DNA of 64,000 nt from Maylandia zebra (GCF_041146795.1 NC_135183.1:13988840-14052839); one strand, 5' to 3'; shown: positions 24,291-36,770, counted from the stretch's first letter. Numbers and translations are program-made. The notes: generated by a model not told the origin, from the letters alone.

Positions 24291-26270
24291 TGGTAGGTGT
24301 GTGTGGCTGGAGTTCTTTCTCTCTACCATCACCAAGAGATTGTTAATATGATAAAAGAGATCAGAAATTGTTCAGTAAATTACATTTTTTTGGCATGGCT
24401 TTAAGAATATTTGTAGACTGAAACCCTGAAAACAATCACTGAAAATTATATTCAGTCCTTAAGTCGAAAGCTTGTTACACTGTGGGATTTTGGCCTGTCT
24501 AAAAACCAAAGTTGTATCCCAGGGAAAAATTTAGAATCCCTGCAAATTTCAAACACTGACTTTGTAGATCAATGAGATCATTGCATTACTGTATCTAGGG
24601 AGCTGGAGCAAGATGGATGTACTGTATGAACAATCTGACAAAACAGGATGAAAACACATTGAAGAATTATAGTATCTTTGGTCACAGCTCCAAAACGGTG
24701 GTTCGGTGTTATGTAGTGAGAGAGGTTCAATATTGGTAATTTCACAAATTAAGAATGATCACAAAATGTGATTCCAGTTTTAACATACGCCTACTAACAA
24801 ACAAGCAACAGAAATGCACAGGCTGTTCAGAAGCTTGCTTGCACGATGTGTCCTCCAGCTGTTATGATAATGGAGCCAAAGACCATGTAGAATGAAAACG
24901 GATAGCTTAGGAATCGTAGCAGTATGTTTCAGGCTGTGATACAGTGCGTGTTATCATTGTCTTTGTGTCTTACCCAAGTTTAGTCCATTTGCAACTTGGA
25001 AATAAATTTTAAGATTTCTGATATTTCCCTTTTTGTTTCCGCCTTAAAGTGGATACATGAGTTCAACTGACACTTTTCACATGTGGAGGAAAATACATTT
25101 ATAACTGATATGAAGAGAGGACACTGATAATACACAGACAGATAAAACAGAGATGAAAGCACAGACCAACCACCCTCCTCCAAGTATCTGCTTATTTTGT
25201 TGCTGCTGGTCAGCAGCAGCAGCCACCAACCACCTACAGGCAAAGTAGCACATTTAAAGGAAAAGCTGACAATGACTCCTGGTGGTGACCAGGAGTCATG
25301 TTTTCAGTTTTTCTTCTAATGATGTTTTTTTGGATTGAATTTAGAAAATATATTTGGATTTTATAGTTATCTTGAACAAAACAGAAATCATCACATTGTT
25401 TGGAGCAATTTTCCCAAAAAGATTTTTATGAAAACACACATGGAGAAAATAAAAACATTAAAAAGTATAATTTAACAAATAAACACTTGGGTCAGTGACT
25501 GAAAAGTAATGATAAAGTTTAAGATGTTACTATTTCAAAATAAAATCTCCACCACAATCAAACATTACAGTGAAGTGAATACATTTGAAGAAAGACTGAA
25601 GTAGCTGTAACCTGTGACACAAAGGTGTACATTTGATAGTATGCAAGAAATCAAAACCTTTGCCTGTTATACTAAAAGTACAAAATGTAATTGTGAATAA
25701 AGAAAAAATGTTCCCAGATCATTTTCACTTCACTAAAATGTTTCAGCTTAAATGAACTTCTGCATTTGCTGTGTATATGATTGAGTTACAGACCACTGGG
25801 CACAAACGTTTGATGGGTCCTAGCTCCTTACATGACTACTGCTTTCTTACACTGTCAATCCAAATACTGACGTCATTACTCTGGTCCAATCATCTTCTCG
25901 CTTGCCTTCTTTGAGCCAATTAGCCTCTGCTTTGCATGGTTTAAATTGGTGCTCTCCACCATTCTTCCTTTCAGACTCCTCCCCATTGCTATCTCAGACA
26001 CAGAGGAGTTCTGTCCTACCTCGATGAAAATACAAACTTCCTCGATCTAAATGACACAAAGTAAAGTTTGGGAGGGTTTAGGCTCCCAGTGAGCAGAGGG
26101 TAATTCAATATAAATCCATCTACTTACCAAGTTTACACTGGGACATGTGTCTTTTTTTATTCTGTTTTTTGTAACAGTGGTGATTTGAGTGTAAAAAAAT
26201 ATGAATTAATGAAATTTAGTTTAAGGTGGGACACAAAGATCATGTAGTGACTTAGCCATTCATGGAGATG
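24291..26270. other. Intergenic sequence with one small hairpin
   Basis: Nothing coding was recognised. At 25272-25299 ATGACTCCTGGT and its exact complement flank a four-base loop, a 12-bp perfect hairpin. Confidence 0.45.
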
Positions 26271-26274
26271 CAAC

Positions 26275-26830
26275 AATGTAGTGTTGTGAAAAAGTACTTG
26301 TCCCCTTCTTTTCTTCATTTTTTGTGATTTTGTCACAAAAATGACACGAGTAAGTACAAAATGTAGTTTTTTATGTTGATGGTTGATGATGATTTAATTT
26401 ATTAAGGGAAAAAAGCTATCCAAACCTAACTGGCCATGTGTGAAAAAGTAATTGCCAGTGCCATCCTTGGCATAAAGTGTGATAACCAGTAATGAGTCTT
26501 TCACATGGCTGTGGAGGAATTTTGGCCCACTCATTGAAGAATTGTTTTAATTTAACCACAATGGAGTGTTTTTGAGCATGAATGTCCTGTTTAAGGTCAT
26601 GCCAAATCCTCTCAATCAGATTCAAGTCCAGATTGTGACTAGACCACTCCAAGACCTTTGTTTTGTTGTTTTAGCTATTCAGTGGGAAGTTTGCTGTTGT
26701 GTTTTGGATCATTGACCTGCTTCCTAAGCTGTGTGTACTTGAGCTTCAGAGCACGAATTGTTGGCCACACAGTCCTTCAGGATTTTCTGGTATAGAGCAA
26801 AATTCATGGTGTGGCACTGTTTTTTACTTC
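26275..26830 (-). mobile_element. Degenerate Tc1-like element fragment
   Basis: The minus strand around 26416-26652 encodes NLDLNLIERIWHDLKQDI, which matches the SPDLNPIE..W.DLK block at the C-terminus of Tc1-type transposases with substitutions. The plus-strand word GTTGTGAAAAAGTACTTGTC near 26283 and a near repeat at about 26440 (GTGTGAAAAAGTAATTGCC) resemble terminal repeats of fish Tc1-derived sequences. There is no intact catalytic core. Confidence 0.6.
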
Positions 26831-26875
26831 AAGTCATGTTTCTCTATTGCTATTGCTTTATGCTATTATGCGTTT

Positions 26876-26960
26876 TAAACTAAACTACAGTGTAGTTTAA
26901 CTAAACTAAACTACACTGTAGTTTAGTTTAGTTAAGGTTAAACTAAACTAAACTTTAGCC
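26876..26960. repeat. Cluster of overlapping palindromes
   Basis: AAACTAAACTACA.TGTAGTTTAGTTT words repeat in alternating orientation, giving several possible hairpins. It is a simple low-complexity palindrome with no assigned function. Confidence 0.65.
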
Positions 26961-27547
26961 CATCCTGGAAGACGGCAACAACCAGTTTACTGCCAACACT
27001 TACTTATCACTCATGCTTTCGCTTATGTCCAGATCTGTCCTGCTTCCACGGCATCTCCACACCAGACTAGCAGCTATTTATAAACACAATATACTTTTAC
27101 ACAAAGTGATCACTAAAAATCTTAGTGTTTTAATTACCAACAGTTTAACTTCAGTGTAATCAACCAAAATCAGTTACTGCAGAGTGGTGGGGCTGCTTTC
27201 AAGGGCTCCCTTAATCACACGGATTTGCCACATATTTGTTTTGGATTTTTTTTTAACATTTATTTTTATCCCAAATGCCCCACTGACACAGCCCTCAAGA
27301 GATCTGTGGTTCCTCCCGGGACTGCGTCAGGGGGCTTTTGCTTGTTAGGGAAAGGTGTGAAAGGGAGAGTGGCTAAACTGCTGGTGCAGAGTATCAGTGC
27401 ATAATCTGGTTAAAATGACAGATTAAGGTTTAAAGAGATCTCTATCTATACAGTAGTATTCACAGTTGATTTTATGTACAGTAACTACATTATTGGTTAC
27501 ATTGTGCTGCAAAGGAAGCAACAGCATTATTATTAAAAGGTGTTTCC

Positions 27548-27553
27548 TTTATT
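27548..27553 (-). terminator. Poly(A) signal of aminotransferase-like copy A
   Basis: AATAAA on the minus strand lies about 19 nt after the TGA at 27572-27574. If used, it gives an unusually short 3' untranslated region. No competing signal sits closer to the stop. Confidence 0.55.
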
Positions 27554-27571
27554 CTGTTGTTGACATTTTTA

Positions 27572-30500
27572 TCAGGCAAGTTTTTCCAGCAGGCGATGGT
27601 GGAAAGAACGAAGGCGTGCCAAGATCTCCTCCAGAGTGGAAGGAGGAGTCAAAATACACAGCCTGAGAGAGAAGGAAAAAGAAACACACCAACACAACAT
27701 TAACATATACTACCTTGAAAAAGAACAGTCACATGAAAACTACTTACATTTTTAATGTGTTTAGATCACCAAGCATTTGACCTTTGGAATAGTGCCTGCA
27801 TTTGCTCGATTTTACCAATTTTAAATATATACAACGAAACTAAATAGAGCCCTACATTTCATAAAGTTACAAATAAAGGATCCAGATTGTGTGCTAATTA
27901 TTAGAACCTAATTATTAGTATCTGATTAACTAGTACTTATATAGCATTTCTTGCACTTGCTCTAACTGAGCACTAGAAGCACTTTATTACAAGACATGTT
28001 TCCCTATTCACACACATTCATATAATGCTTTAATCTGTACTAAAGTGTTAGCCAGTAAGCGTGGCTTCACAGAAAGATCTGTGAAACTGGTTTATTTTAT
28101 TATATGTCTTTGTGTTGTTTCTGTGCTGCTAACCAACCAGGCTAGCAATAGCTGACAACTCTGTAATATGGCCACTTCTGGCTTTAAAAAACAACAACAA
28201 CAACACAGTTAGGGACTTGAATGTTAACATTGAGGCTTCAGAAACCAAAGAGTGACAGTTCGTGGGTTAACTTAATCTTTTACATACAGTTTGCTATTTA
28301 AGATTTTTCAAAAACCTCTTTAAATAATGCGGTAGGAATGAGAATGCAATTCCAATAAAATTAAGCAATTAGCAATCAAAAAAGACCCAAGTAAAAATGT
28401 TAATGAGATAATGGTCAGCACAACAGCATCAGCAAACTGTTTATTTTGTCTACAAATCATTCTCTACATTTTTTCACAAAATCACACATTTAGGGGACTA
28501 AGGGCTAATTAAAGATCTGACTAGAAACATAAAATAAAATTTTACCTGATGTGATAGTTTTTATCTTCCTGTCCATTCTCACAACCTGCCCCCACACAAA
28601 TACCCTCTTCTCTCAGCAACCTCTGACAGTAAAGCACATCCGCCTTCACTTCCAGCCTCTGAAATTAAAGACAGTAAAACATTGTATCAATTTATGATTT
28701 TCACTGTTACATAAAAATGCAAGCAATTAAATGCTGGATTTTTAATGTTAACAATTTTTTTTACTCATATATACTGCTCAAAAAATGAAGGGAACACTTG
28801 AAAAATCCTAACTTTTCCTGACTGAAATCCTTACTTTTGGTAAGATTATAAATCTCGCTCATCCAAGTTGTGGGAGACGAAAAAATGCTTCTCCCGCTAA
28901 ATTGATTCTTTCATTCACCCAAGTGACAGAAGAAGTGACTTGGGTGAGATCCAAGTGAAGAGAGACCTTTTTTTCTTCAGCGTGCATTTATGTTCCCAAA
29001 CTGGGAAGTCTAATGTGATGTGGGGCAGTTTATAAGTTAATATAAACTGCAGTGGGCTTTTATTTTGACATTATTTTAATCTTAAAAGCAAAGCTGTAAA
29101 AACATACTGGATTAAATTTTACCCCTGAAATTTAAAAAAGTAGGAATGTAAAGTTCCCTGAAATCGAATTAAAAAACAAACAGGCACACAATCAGAATAA
29201 CATCCATATTTTTATCTTTGAAATCTCACCTTAGCCTCCTCTACGATGTGAGGTGGCAAGTGTACCCGGGGATAAAGAAAGAGTCCTGCCATTGATGGCT
29301 GACAGCTCATCCCTTCTACTCTATTCAGAAACTCACACGCCCGTTTAGCATTCTGGGAAAGAGTATCCTCAATATGATGAATCTCCTTTAAGAATAAAAT
29401 AAATATTACTGTAGGCTGGGGAGCTCCTTGAAAAACACTCATTTACTCAACTGCAGTTTTATTCAACATATTGTATCTCATATCCTCTTGGATGCTATGG
29501 CTCACTGGGTCATGCTGACGCTGCACCAATGCTGTAAATATTCACAAGACTTTGGATTCACCTAACAGAGTATATCAGGGAAAGGAACAATCCCCCTGCC
29601 AGTTTAACAGTTCAAGTGTTATGGTAATGGTAAATGGTAAATGGCCTGCATTTGTATAGCGCTTTTCTAGTCCATAGGACCCCAAAGCGCTTTACACTAC
29701 ATTCAGTCATCCACCCATTCACACACTGGCGATAGCAAGCTACATTGTAGCCACAGTTGCCCTGGGGCGCACTGACAGAGGCGAGGCTGCCGGACACTGG
29801 CGCCACCGGGCCCTCTGACCACCACCAGTAGGCAAACACGGGGTTAGTATCTTGCCCAAGGATATTTGGCATGCAGCCAGGGTGCAGCCTGGGATCGAAC
29901 TACCGACCTTCTGATTAGTGGCTGACCTGCTCTGCCACCTGAGCTACAGCCACCCTCAAACACCCTTATTGGGATGTTTACATGCCTACATGCATTGAGT
30001 TGCTGCTATGTGATTGGCTGATTAGATATTTGCATTAATAGCTGAGTCGGTGTACCTTATAAAGCATCTGCTAAATGTACCATGACAACATGTAATGTGG
30101 ATGCTGCGGCTTATGATGATAAACCAACAGCAAATCTAATTTCTCTGCAGTTTCCTTTAGTTTTGTGAATGTGTTTATCCTTGTTAAGCTCCTTATTGCA
30201 TTTTTCCTACAGCATAACTGTTTTGTCTCCATGATTACACTTTAATACAATGCATTTACCAGAGATCCTTTTTGATTAAATAAAGACGTTACCATAGGAC
30301 AGTCCCCTTACCTGTGTGTATGAGTTATAGGAAGAATCTTCAGGTCTAGGTGGATTAACACTAAGTTCCAGTGCCAGCTGTGGTAACACTGAAGCGCTGG
30401 AAATGACAGTTAAGTACTTTTTCACTGCTGGGTCAATGTTGATTACCTCCATATACCCTCCTCTCAGACCACCCCTAAACAAAGCAAATGCAGAGTTTAA

Positions 30501-33500
30501 TAAACAGCATTGATTAACACTGATGAATGCTCTATCATTCAGGAAAGGAAATTCCAAAAGGTTAATTGTATTGATCTGGACATTGTATTTTCAGAGGCAG
30601 AGAAAACGCTTCTCGAACTCATTCCAGTGACTCCTTCAGTCACTCAAACCAGTGACTGACTAGGATGAGTGACAGAATCAACTTTGTAGGGTGTTCTTAT
30701 ATTCCCATCAGCAGTCGATTTGTATATTAAAAATGGACCCTATCGAGATGTCAACCACTTTTATGCTTTTAGGCAAAAGTGATCATATTTAGACATGAGT
30801 GTTCATTTATCAACTAACAGTAGCAAGCTTGGTTAGAAAGTCCATAAACTGTACAAGTACATAGATATCTGTGAAATAGAGCTAACTAATAAGGACATTG
30901 GGATAATAGGGACAATGACTAACACATGTTGAGGTTAGACATTGATCATTGAATGACACTCACTCTCCTATGTGGGCTGTGGAAATTGAATGGAAAGACA
31001 CCAGCTCCATTGTCTCAGCATACATTTTACCCATCTCAGACAGCACTTTCTTGTAGGAAATAAATTCTTTGTCCTGGCCGTACACACTATCCTGGTGCAC
31101 CTAGACAGTACAAGTGAACATCAAAAGAAAAAGTGAAAAGTGAAAACCTGCACAACTCCTCCAAAGGGCAAGGGCTAAACTAAAACAATGAGGTTTTATG
31201 ATATTTGAATTACTACGTGCTGACCTCGAGCTGCTTTTATAATAGCCCACTGCTTTCTGACCTTGGAACTATGATCTTGAAGGATTACATACTAAAATTG
31301 TGTATTTTATTGTCTTTACCCATATGGTTGGAGAAGAATTTGCTTATGTGTGATTTTCTGAAACATTATAGCATCATTGTGGTAATAAAAACTGTTGTAT
31401 AGCTCTCTCCATGCCCTTTTTAATATGACATATTACTTAACATGGTTTCTTGAAGTCAACCTTGGATGCTAACAATGAAAGTTTGAAGACAATCAGTTCC
31501 CTCATCTGCAAATGGTTACTGGACTTCCTGACCAACCGCCCCCAACATGTCCGGCTGGATAACCGCTGCTCATCTACCATCACAATGAACACCGGTGTAC
31601 CACAAGGCTGTGTGATGAGCCCTTTCCTCTACTCCCTCTTCACCCACGACTGCAGACCTGCTGATGGTTCCAACACCATCATTAAGTTTGCAGATGACAC
31701 CACGGTGATTGGCCTCATCAGTGACAACGATGAGGCCGCCTACAGGGAGGAGGTGGATCGTCTGGCTGAGTGGTGCGACACAAACAACCTGCTGCTTAAC
31801 ACCGAGAAGACCAAGGAGCTCATCGTGGACTACAGGAGGAATGCTGACCCACATCCACCCATCCACATTAAGGGGACGGCTGTGGAGCGTGTGAGCAGCT
31901 TCAAGTTCCTGGGAGTCCACATCTCCGAGGATCTCACCTGGACGACCAACTGCTCCAAGCTGGTCAAGAAGGCTCACCAGCGCCTCTTCTTCTTGAGGAC
32001 TCTGAGGAAGAACCACCTGTCCTCAGACATCCTGGTGAACTTCTATCGCTGCACCATCGAGAGCATCCTGACCAACTGTATAACAGTCTGGTACGGGAAC
32101 TGCTCTGCCTCGGACCGGAAGGTGTTGCAGAGGGTCGTGAAAACTGCCCAGCGCATCGCCGGAGCACCACTTCCTGCCATAAAAGACATCTACAGGAAGC
32201 GGTGTCTGAAAAGGGCTGGGAAAATCATCAAAGACCCCAGTCACCCATCACATGGACTCTTCACCCTCCTGCCCTCTGGGAGGCGCCACAGGAGCCTCCG
32301 GACTAAGACCACCAGGTACCGGAACAGCTTCTTCCCCACAGCTGTCAGACTCCTGAACTCTGCCTCCTGACATCTGACCCACGTTAACTCATGGACTGAA
32401 CATACACACACACACACACACACACACAATGGACAACTGTACCCTCAAACACACAATAATAACATGGAGTGAACCACCACTCACAACCACTAGCACTTTA
32501 TATAGCCTCTGTAGAAATTATCCACACCCTCACTTACCTTAACTGCACTACTGTATAGCCCTGTGTAAACAATCATTCTGTACATACGATAATTTTTAAC
32601 CCTACAACTGTTTACAACTTGCATAGTTCCCATTTCTGTATAGCTGTATATCTCAGATTTCTGTAAAGTTATTTATTTCATATTCTGTATAGTTTTTCAT
32701 ATTTATATCCTGTCCATATCCTGTCCATAGCTTGTACTCACTACAGCCTGTACATACTTATAGTTATAGAATATTCACAACATACTTCATACCGTGTACA
32801 TTATAACATAATAGACCCATTTCTGTAATATACTTACATATCTATATTATTGCTAATATATATTGTAATATATCTATATCACTAAGCACTTCTGGGTGGA
32901 TGCAAACTGCATTTCGTTGCCCTGTACCTGTGCATGTGCAATGACAATAAAGTTGAATTCTATTCTATTCTATTCTATTCTAAAAAAAATTGTGGGTAAT
33001 ATAAGTTTGTTTTGTTTTTTTTTACATATTTTTATATTTGGTTTCACTTGATTTTCACAAACATTAAGTCAGCTCGAGCTGTTACTGGTAGCTACCATCA
33101 CACAAACTTTGTACATGATATTTTGAAAACTGTGGAGGTTAGACTGCTAACAAACAGGCAGGCAAAAACAGCCAGACTGATGATGTACTCTTTCTCTTTG
33201 AGGGGAGAGTAAACGTTATGCTTGTGGTCACCTCTTCAGCCAGTATGATGAGGCCATTGGTAGCAGCAAAGTGAATCACCTTCTCAATAGTTTCTCTGTC
33301 TTGCACGTAACCTACCAGGGGAAAAGTCACATTATTGAATGAGCTTCTATGAAGTAGCTGTAAACCACAAATCCACATGTGCAGTGCAAACAGCTAGAAA
33401 GAGACTCACATTTTAGTTTTTATTTAACTCTTAGGCTTTAAGACAGTTGACCTCTTAGCATGATATAGTTTTAAAAAGAGGACGAGGATTCTCTTAACGT

Positions 33501-33834
33501 ATACACGAATATAGAATAGATCAAAAGCTGTGCAGGATGTACCAACAATGGGCTGCTCACCTGTAGGTTTTCCTGGGTTGCTGATGTATATGGCTTTGGG
33601 CTCACAGTGGACTCTTCCAGCCTCTAAAGCTCTATGCAGCTCATCCAGGTTTACAGCCCAGCCTTGTTCTTCAAAAAGACGGTATGGAACCAGTGCCAGC
33701 CCAGTCATGTCCAGCAGCATGGGCAGAGTATGTGGACAGGGCATGGGGGTCAGCACACCTGTCTGAGTTTTGCCCTCTCCGCTGGTAAGCAGGTTCAAAA
33801 ACACCTATAGTGCAAAAATTATGTTGTTTTTGTC

Positions 33835-33894
<60 letters not shown>

Positions 33895-35617
33895 GATGAA
33901 AATAGTGGGTAGTTTTGTGCATGATCAAAAGATGTGGTTGCAGCAAAGTGGTGAATTCACAGTAAGGAATGGTGTGGGACTGATACACAGTGGCGGTGGT
34001 GCTCATGGTCAGTGTTCGGTTACATCAAGCATAGCAGAGATTAATTTTAATTTAAGCTGAAGAGAGTTGATTACAGCTTAGACTCATTCACTCAAGTCCT
34101 CCTTTATGCCAGTTATATACTATGATAAAGACACTGTTAGTGTAGGAAATAGAAATCAGTCTAAATAGCTGGGGGGTTTTTTGTTTTTCATTCACTGCTT
34201 GTATCCTAGATACAGATTCAAGCTAAGTACATTTGTATTCTCGTGTGCTGATATTTTTATATTAAGATACCAGCAGGTTCAGTTGCCTTTGTATAAAAAT
34301 AGATGGTAGAATTGTCCTTCAAGGAGCTACCTTTTACTTTCTTACTCTGAGTACATTTCAGAGTCTGCACTTGTTCGCTTCTGCAACTTCTTAAGTGAAG
34401 AAGTTGCAGAAGTACGTTAACTTTTACTGCATTTTACTTTTCCTTTTTCTTGGCTTTGCCAAGTGGTTACATTTCTGGTGGTTACAAGTTAAAGGAATGG
34501 TTGGCCTGCGTCTCACAATCAGGATTTAAAGTGTCTGTCAGAGTCCAGAGAATAAGAATGATTTGCTAAGAAACACACCACATCACTCACAGATTACATC
34601 TGGTGGAACACCTTTCCAAGAATTGGCCAATTTTTAAGCATTTCTTAAGTAACTAATTATACAAAGCAGAAAGATATAGCTTTATTTTAAAAAGAAAACA
34701 AAAAGAAACCTTCATTAAAATGTTCAGTATAAAGTGTCACACCGACAAACTCTTCTGTAATCCAGTAGTTAAGATAATGTCTTCTGGATGAGAAGGCACG
34801 CCACCATCTCGCCTTGTGATAAATTCAGAAATGCTTTTCTGGACTTGTGGTAAACCACCGGAGGTTGTGGAGTATGAACCTGTCACAGGCAAAGTGATTA
34901 GACTGGCCAGCAGAAGCATTTATACTCACTTTGTGCATTGCTTGCAGATATAATTGTTTTTTCTCACCCACACTCCCTCCAGAACACATGTCCAGAAGCT
35001 TCTGTGCCCTTTGCCTGACATCCAGAGGAAGGCTTTTTTCTTTGAGGAGCTCAGGGTACAGACACACTGCCATAACCTAAGAAAGCAATCAGAAAGTGAT
35101 GTGCTCAGGTTGACAGAGAAGTGCAGGTAAAATTCACAGATGATACATAAAACACCAACCTGGCGAATAAATGAGATAGGTGGCATTCCTGCCTTGTGTG
35201 GATCACCTGAGCTGACATCAATCACACTCTTGAAGGGTTTTTTTACACTCTGGAAAAATACATCAGTGTTTATCAATATTGACCGTTTTTTAAATTGACA
35301 GCTAAATTCTATCTATGCCAATCATGTACTTATCTCTTTAACCCTTTGACATTTGGTTTTCCCTTGGCTAATTTAAACTATATAGAGATAGAGAATGAAT
35401 TCAATATTAACCATATATGACATAACCATAGCTTATACTTGTGGTTAAAAATGTACACTCATCCTCATCCATTTCCTTGACGTGGAGGTCAAGGAAATGC
35501 TGGCCTTTTTTTTTGAATAAGTAGAAGAATAAGAGAGCACAAGGGAAAAAATAGTCTGATCTGTGGCCTTAATATTTATTTGGTTTTCAGACATTTCATT
35601 TGTAGTAACTATCAAGT

Positions 35618-35690
<73 letters not shown>

Positions 35691-36299
35691 CCAGAGACAA
35701 TCCAGCACATAACAGCAGGGTGCAAGATGCTAGCAGGCAAGGCATACATGGAACGCCATAACCAAGTGGCCGGCATAGTGTACAGGAACATCTGTGCCGA
35801 GTATAACCTGGAAGTCCCGAGGTCAAAATGGGAGATGCCCCCAAGGGTGGTGGAGAATGACCGAGCTAAGATCCTGTGGGACTTCCAGATACAGACGGAC
35901 AAAATGGTGGTGGCTAACCAACCGGACATAGTGGTGGTAGACAAACAGAAGAAGACGGCCGTAGTGATCGATGTAGCGGTTCCGAATGACAGCGATATCA
36001 GGAAGAAGGAACACGAGAAGCTGGAGAAATACCAAGGGCTCAGAGAGGAGCTCGAGAGGATGTGGAGGGTGAAGGTAACGGTGGTCCCCGTGGTAATCGG
36101 AGCACTAGGTGCGGTGACTCCCAAGATAGGCGAGTGGCTCCAGCAGATCCCGGGAACAACATCGGAGATCTCTGTCCAGAAGAGCGCAGTCCTGGGAACA
36201 GCTAAGATACTGCGCAGGACCCTCAAGCTCCCAGGCCTCTGGTAGAGGACCCGAGCTTGAAGGATAAACCGCCCGCAGGGGCGTGCTGGGTGTTGTTTG

Positions 36300-36377
<78 letters not shown>

Positions 36378-36618
36378 ACAGGTGGATATAATCCTTTGAC
36401 AAAAGAGGATAAGCTGCAGATGTGTGGTTGACCAAATTGAATGACTACTATTTACTATTAAACTGCTAACAATGACTCATAATTTATACTGTCTCTCAAC
36501 TTCTTTACAGCTGACTCACCTGTGCAATCTGCTCTGAGATGCATGCTGCTAGACCCTGCAGGTTCACTGGGGCTCGGATCCCACGCACCCTGGGATTCAC
36601 GTCCTGCACAGTGCTCAT
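27572..36618 (-). CDS. Alanine aminotransferase-like protein, copy A (lysine-less)
   Basis: Eleven coding exons join into one 472-residue frame: 36520-36618, 35160-35249, 34968-35076, 34743-34879, 33561-33804, 33232-33311, 30964-31100, 30312-30474, 29230-29385, 28546-28658, 27572-27662. Every intron is GT-AG. Blocks such as [44 protein letters not shown] and NYHIR follow the order of vertebrate alanine aminotransferase (GPT/GPT2), a cytosolic or mitochondrial PLP enzyme that interconverts alanine and 2-oxoglutarate with pyruvate and glutamate. The start ATG at 36618 matches the family's VNPRVRGIR beginning and leaves no targeting peptide. The PLP-binding lysine is Thr294. The cofactor Asn, Asp and Tyr are Lys224, Glu252 and His255, and the phosphate-cup ASD is LQK. 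Arg303 and the carboxylate-binding Arg443 remain. Known family chemistry therefore predicts no transaminase activity. The open frame and clean splice sites argue against a pseudogene. The gene is in tandem, same strand, with copy B. Confidence 0.9.
28776..28830. repeat. End fragment of a DNA transposon
   Basis: ATACTGCTCAAAAAATGAAG followed by GGAACACTTGAAAA is the wording of a common DNA-transposon end in fish. The rest of the element is not recognisable. It lies in the ninth intron of copy A. Confidence 0.45.
29611..29955 (-). mobile_element. tRNA-derived SINE (V-SINE-like), minus strand
   Basis: This is the complement of the SINE at 11.57-11.89 kb. It has a B-box-like GGTCGGTAGTTCGATCCC near 29900, the CTTGGGCAAGATAC core word, the GGACACTGGCGCCACCGGGC block shared with the other copy (read on the plus strand), and a 3' tail ending at GCGCTATACAAATGCAGGCC and TTTACC repeats at 29611. 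It lies in intron 8 of copy A. Confidence 0.85.
31445..32985 (+). mobile_element. L2-like LINE, 5'-truncated, antisense in copy A intron 6
   Basis: An uninterrupted frame to 32370 encodes the C-terminal part of a non-LTR reverse transcriptase. It has [20 protein letters not shown], the catalytic [13 protein letters not shown] (the second and third metal-binding aspartates), [33 protein letters not shown], and a terminal [19 protein letters not shown]. About 600 bp of 3' untranslated sequence follows, ending GACAATAAAGTTGAATTC and a (TTCTA)n tail at about 32957-32983. The N-terminal endonuclease and start of the RT are missing, as in most LINE copies. The long open frame suggests a recent insertion. 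Confidence 0.9.
32403..32428. repeat. (CA)n microsatellite
   Basis: A run of about 13 CA units inside the 3' untranslated part of the L2-like LINE. Confidence 0.9.
33830..33893. repeat. (TAA)n microsatellite
   Basis: About 21 uninterrupted TAA units in intron 4 of copy A, just upstream (in gene direction) of the exon starting at 33804. Confidence 0.95.
34378..34412. repeat. 15-bp stem hairpin in intron 4 of copy A
   Basis: CTTCTGCAACTTCTT and its exact complement AAGAAGTTGCAGAAG flank a five-base loop (AAGTG). No role is evident. Confidence 0.75.
35622..36375 (+). mobile_element. R4/Dong-like LINE 3' fragment embedded in (TA)n
   Basis: A TA tract (about 35622-35686) leads directly into an open frame beginning [20 protein letters not shown] and ending [13 protein letters not shown] at 36245. 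A short 3' tail (GGCGTGCTGGGTGTTGTTTG) and a second TA tract (36304-36374) follow. The frame contains a Cys/His knuckle (C and H spaced as in R4 elements) and [10 protein letters not shown]...AVVIDVAVP, which fits the PD-(D/E)XK restriction-like endonuclease of the R4 clade. It is 5'-truncated and lies in intron 1 of copy A, antisense to the gene. Insertion into TA repeats agrees with the clade's simple-repeat preference. Confidence 0.85.
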
Positions 36619-36676
36619 CTCTCCTGATTCAACTGTCTAACTGATCAAGGTCCAGTGAGAGGCCTGGAAATACACT

Positions 36677-36716
36677 CAGGAGGCGGGTACTTTGTAATTA
36701 GAATACCCGCCTCCTG
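36677..36716. promoter_or_regulatory. Inverted repeat upstream of copy A start codon
   Basis: CAGGAGGCGGGTA and its exact complement TACCCGCCTCCTG are separated by 14 bases, beginning 59 nt upstream of the ATG. Each arm contains a GGCGGG-like core that could bind Sp/KLF factors, or the arms could pair in a 5' untranslated RNA. The structure is seen directly and the role is inferred. Confidence 0.45.
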
Positions 36717-36760
36717 ATGAGTCTGGTCTTTAAGAGAAGACGGTGTCAGATTATTCAGCA

Positions 36761-36770
36761 CCTTTTAAAT
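36761..36770 (-). promoter_or_regulatory. TATA-like element of copy A
   Basis: The minus strand reads ATTTAAAAGG about 145 nt upstream of the start codon. This would place transcription initiation near 36735, upstream of the inverted repeat. Fit to a TATA box is moderate and no transcript evidence is available. Confidence 0.3.

Noticed and set aside
35612..36379. 255-codon minus-strand frame through TA repeats
   Set aside because: It is the shadow of the R4-like LINE frame on the plus strand, with YIYI runs encoded by (TA)n.
27572..36618. Interpretation of copy A as a processed or decayed pseudogene
   Set aside because: All ten introns are present with canonical sites, and there is no frameshift or stop in 472 codons. 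Loss of active-site residues is specific rather than random decay.
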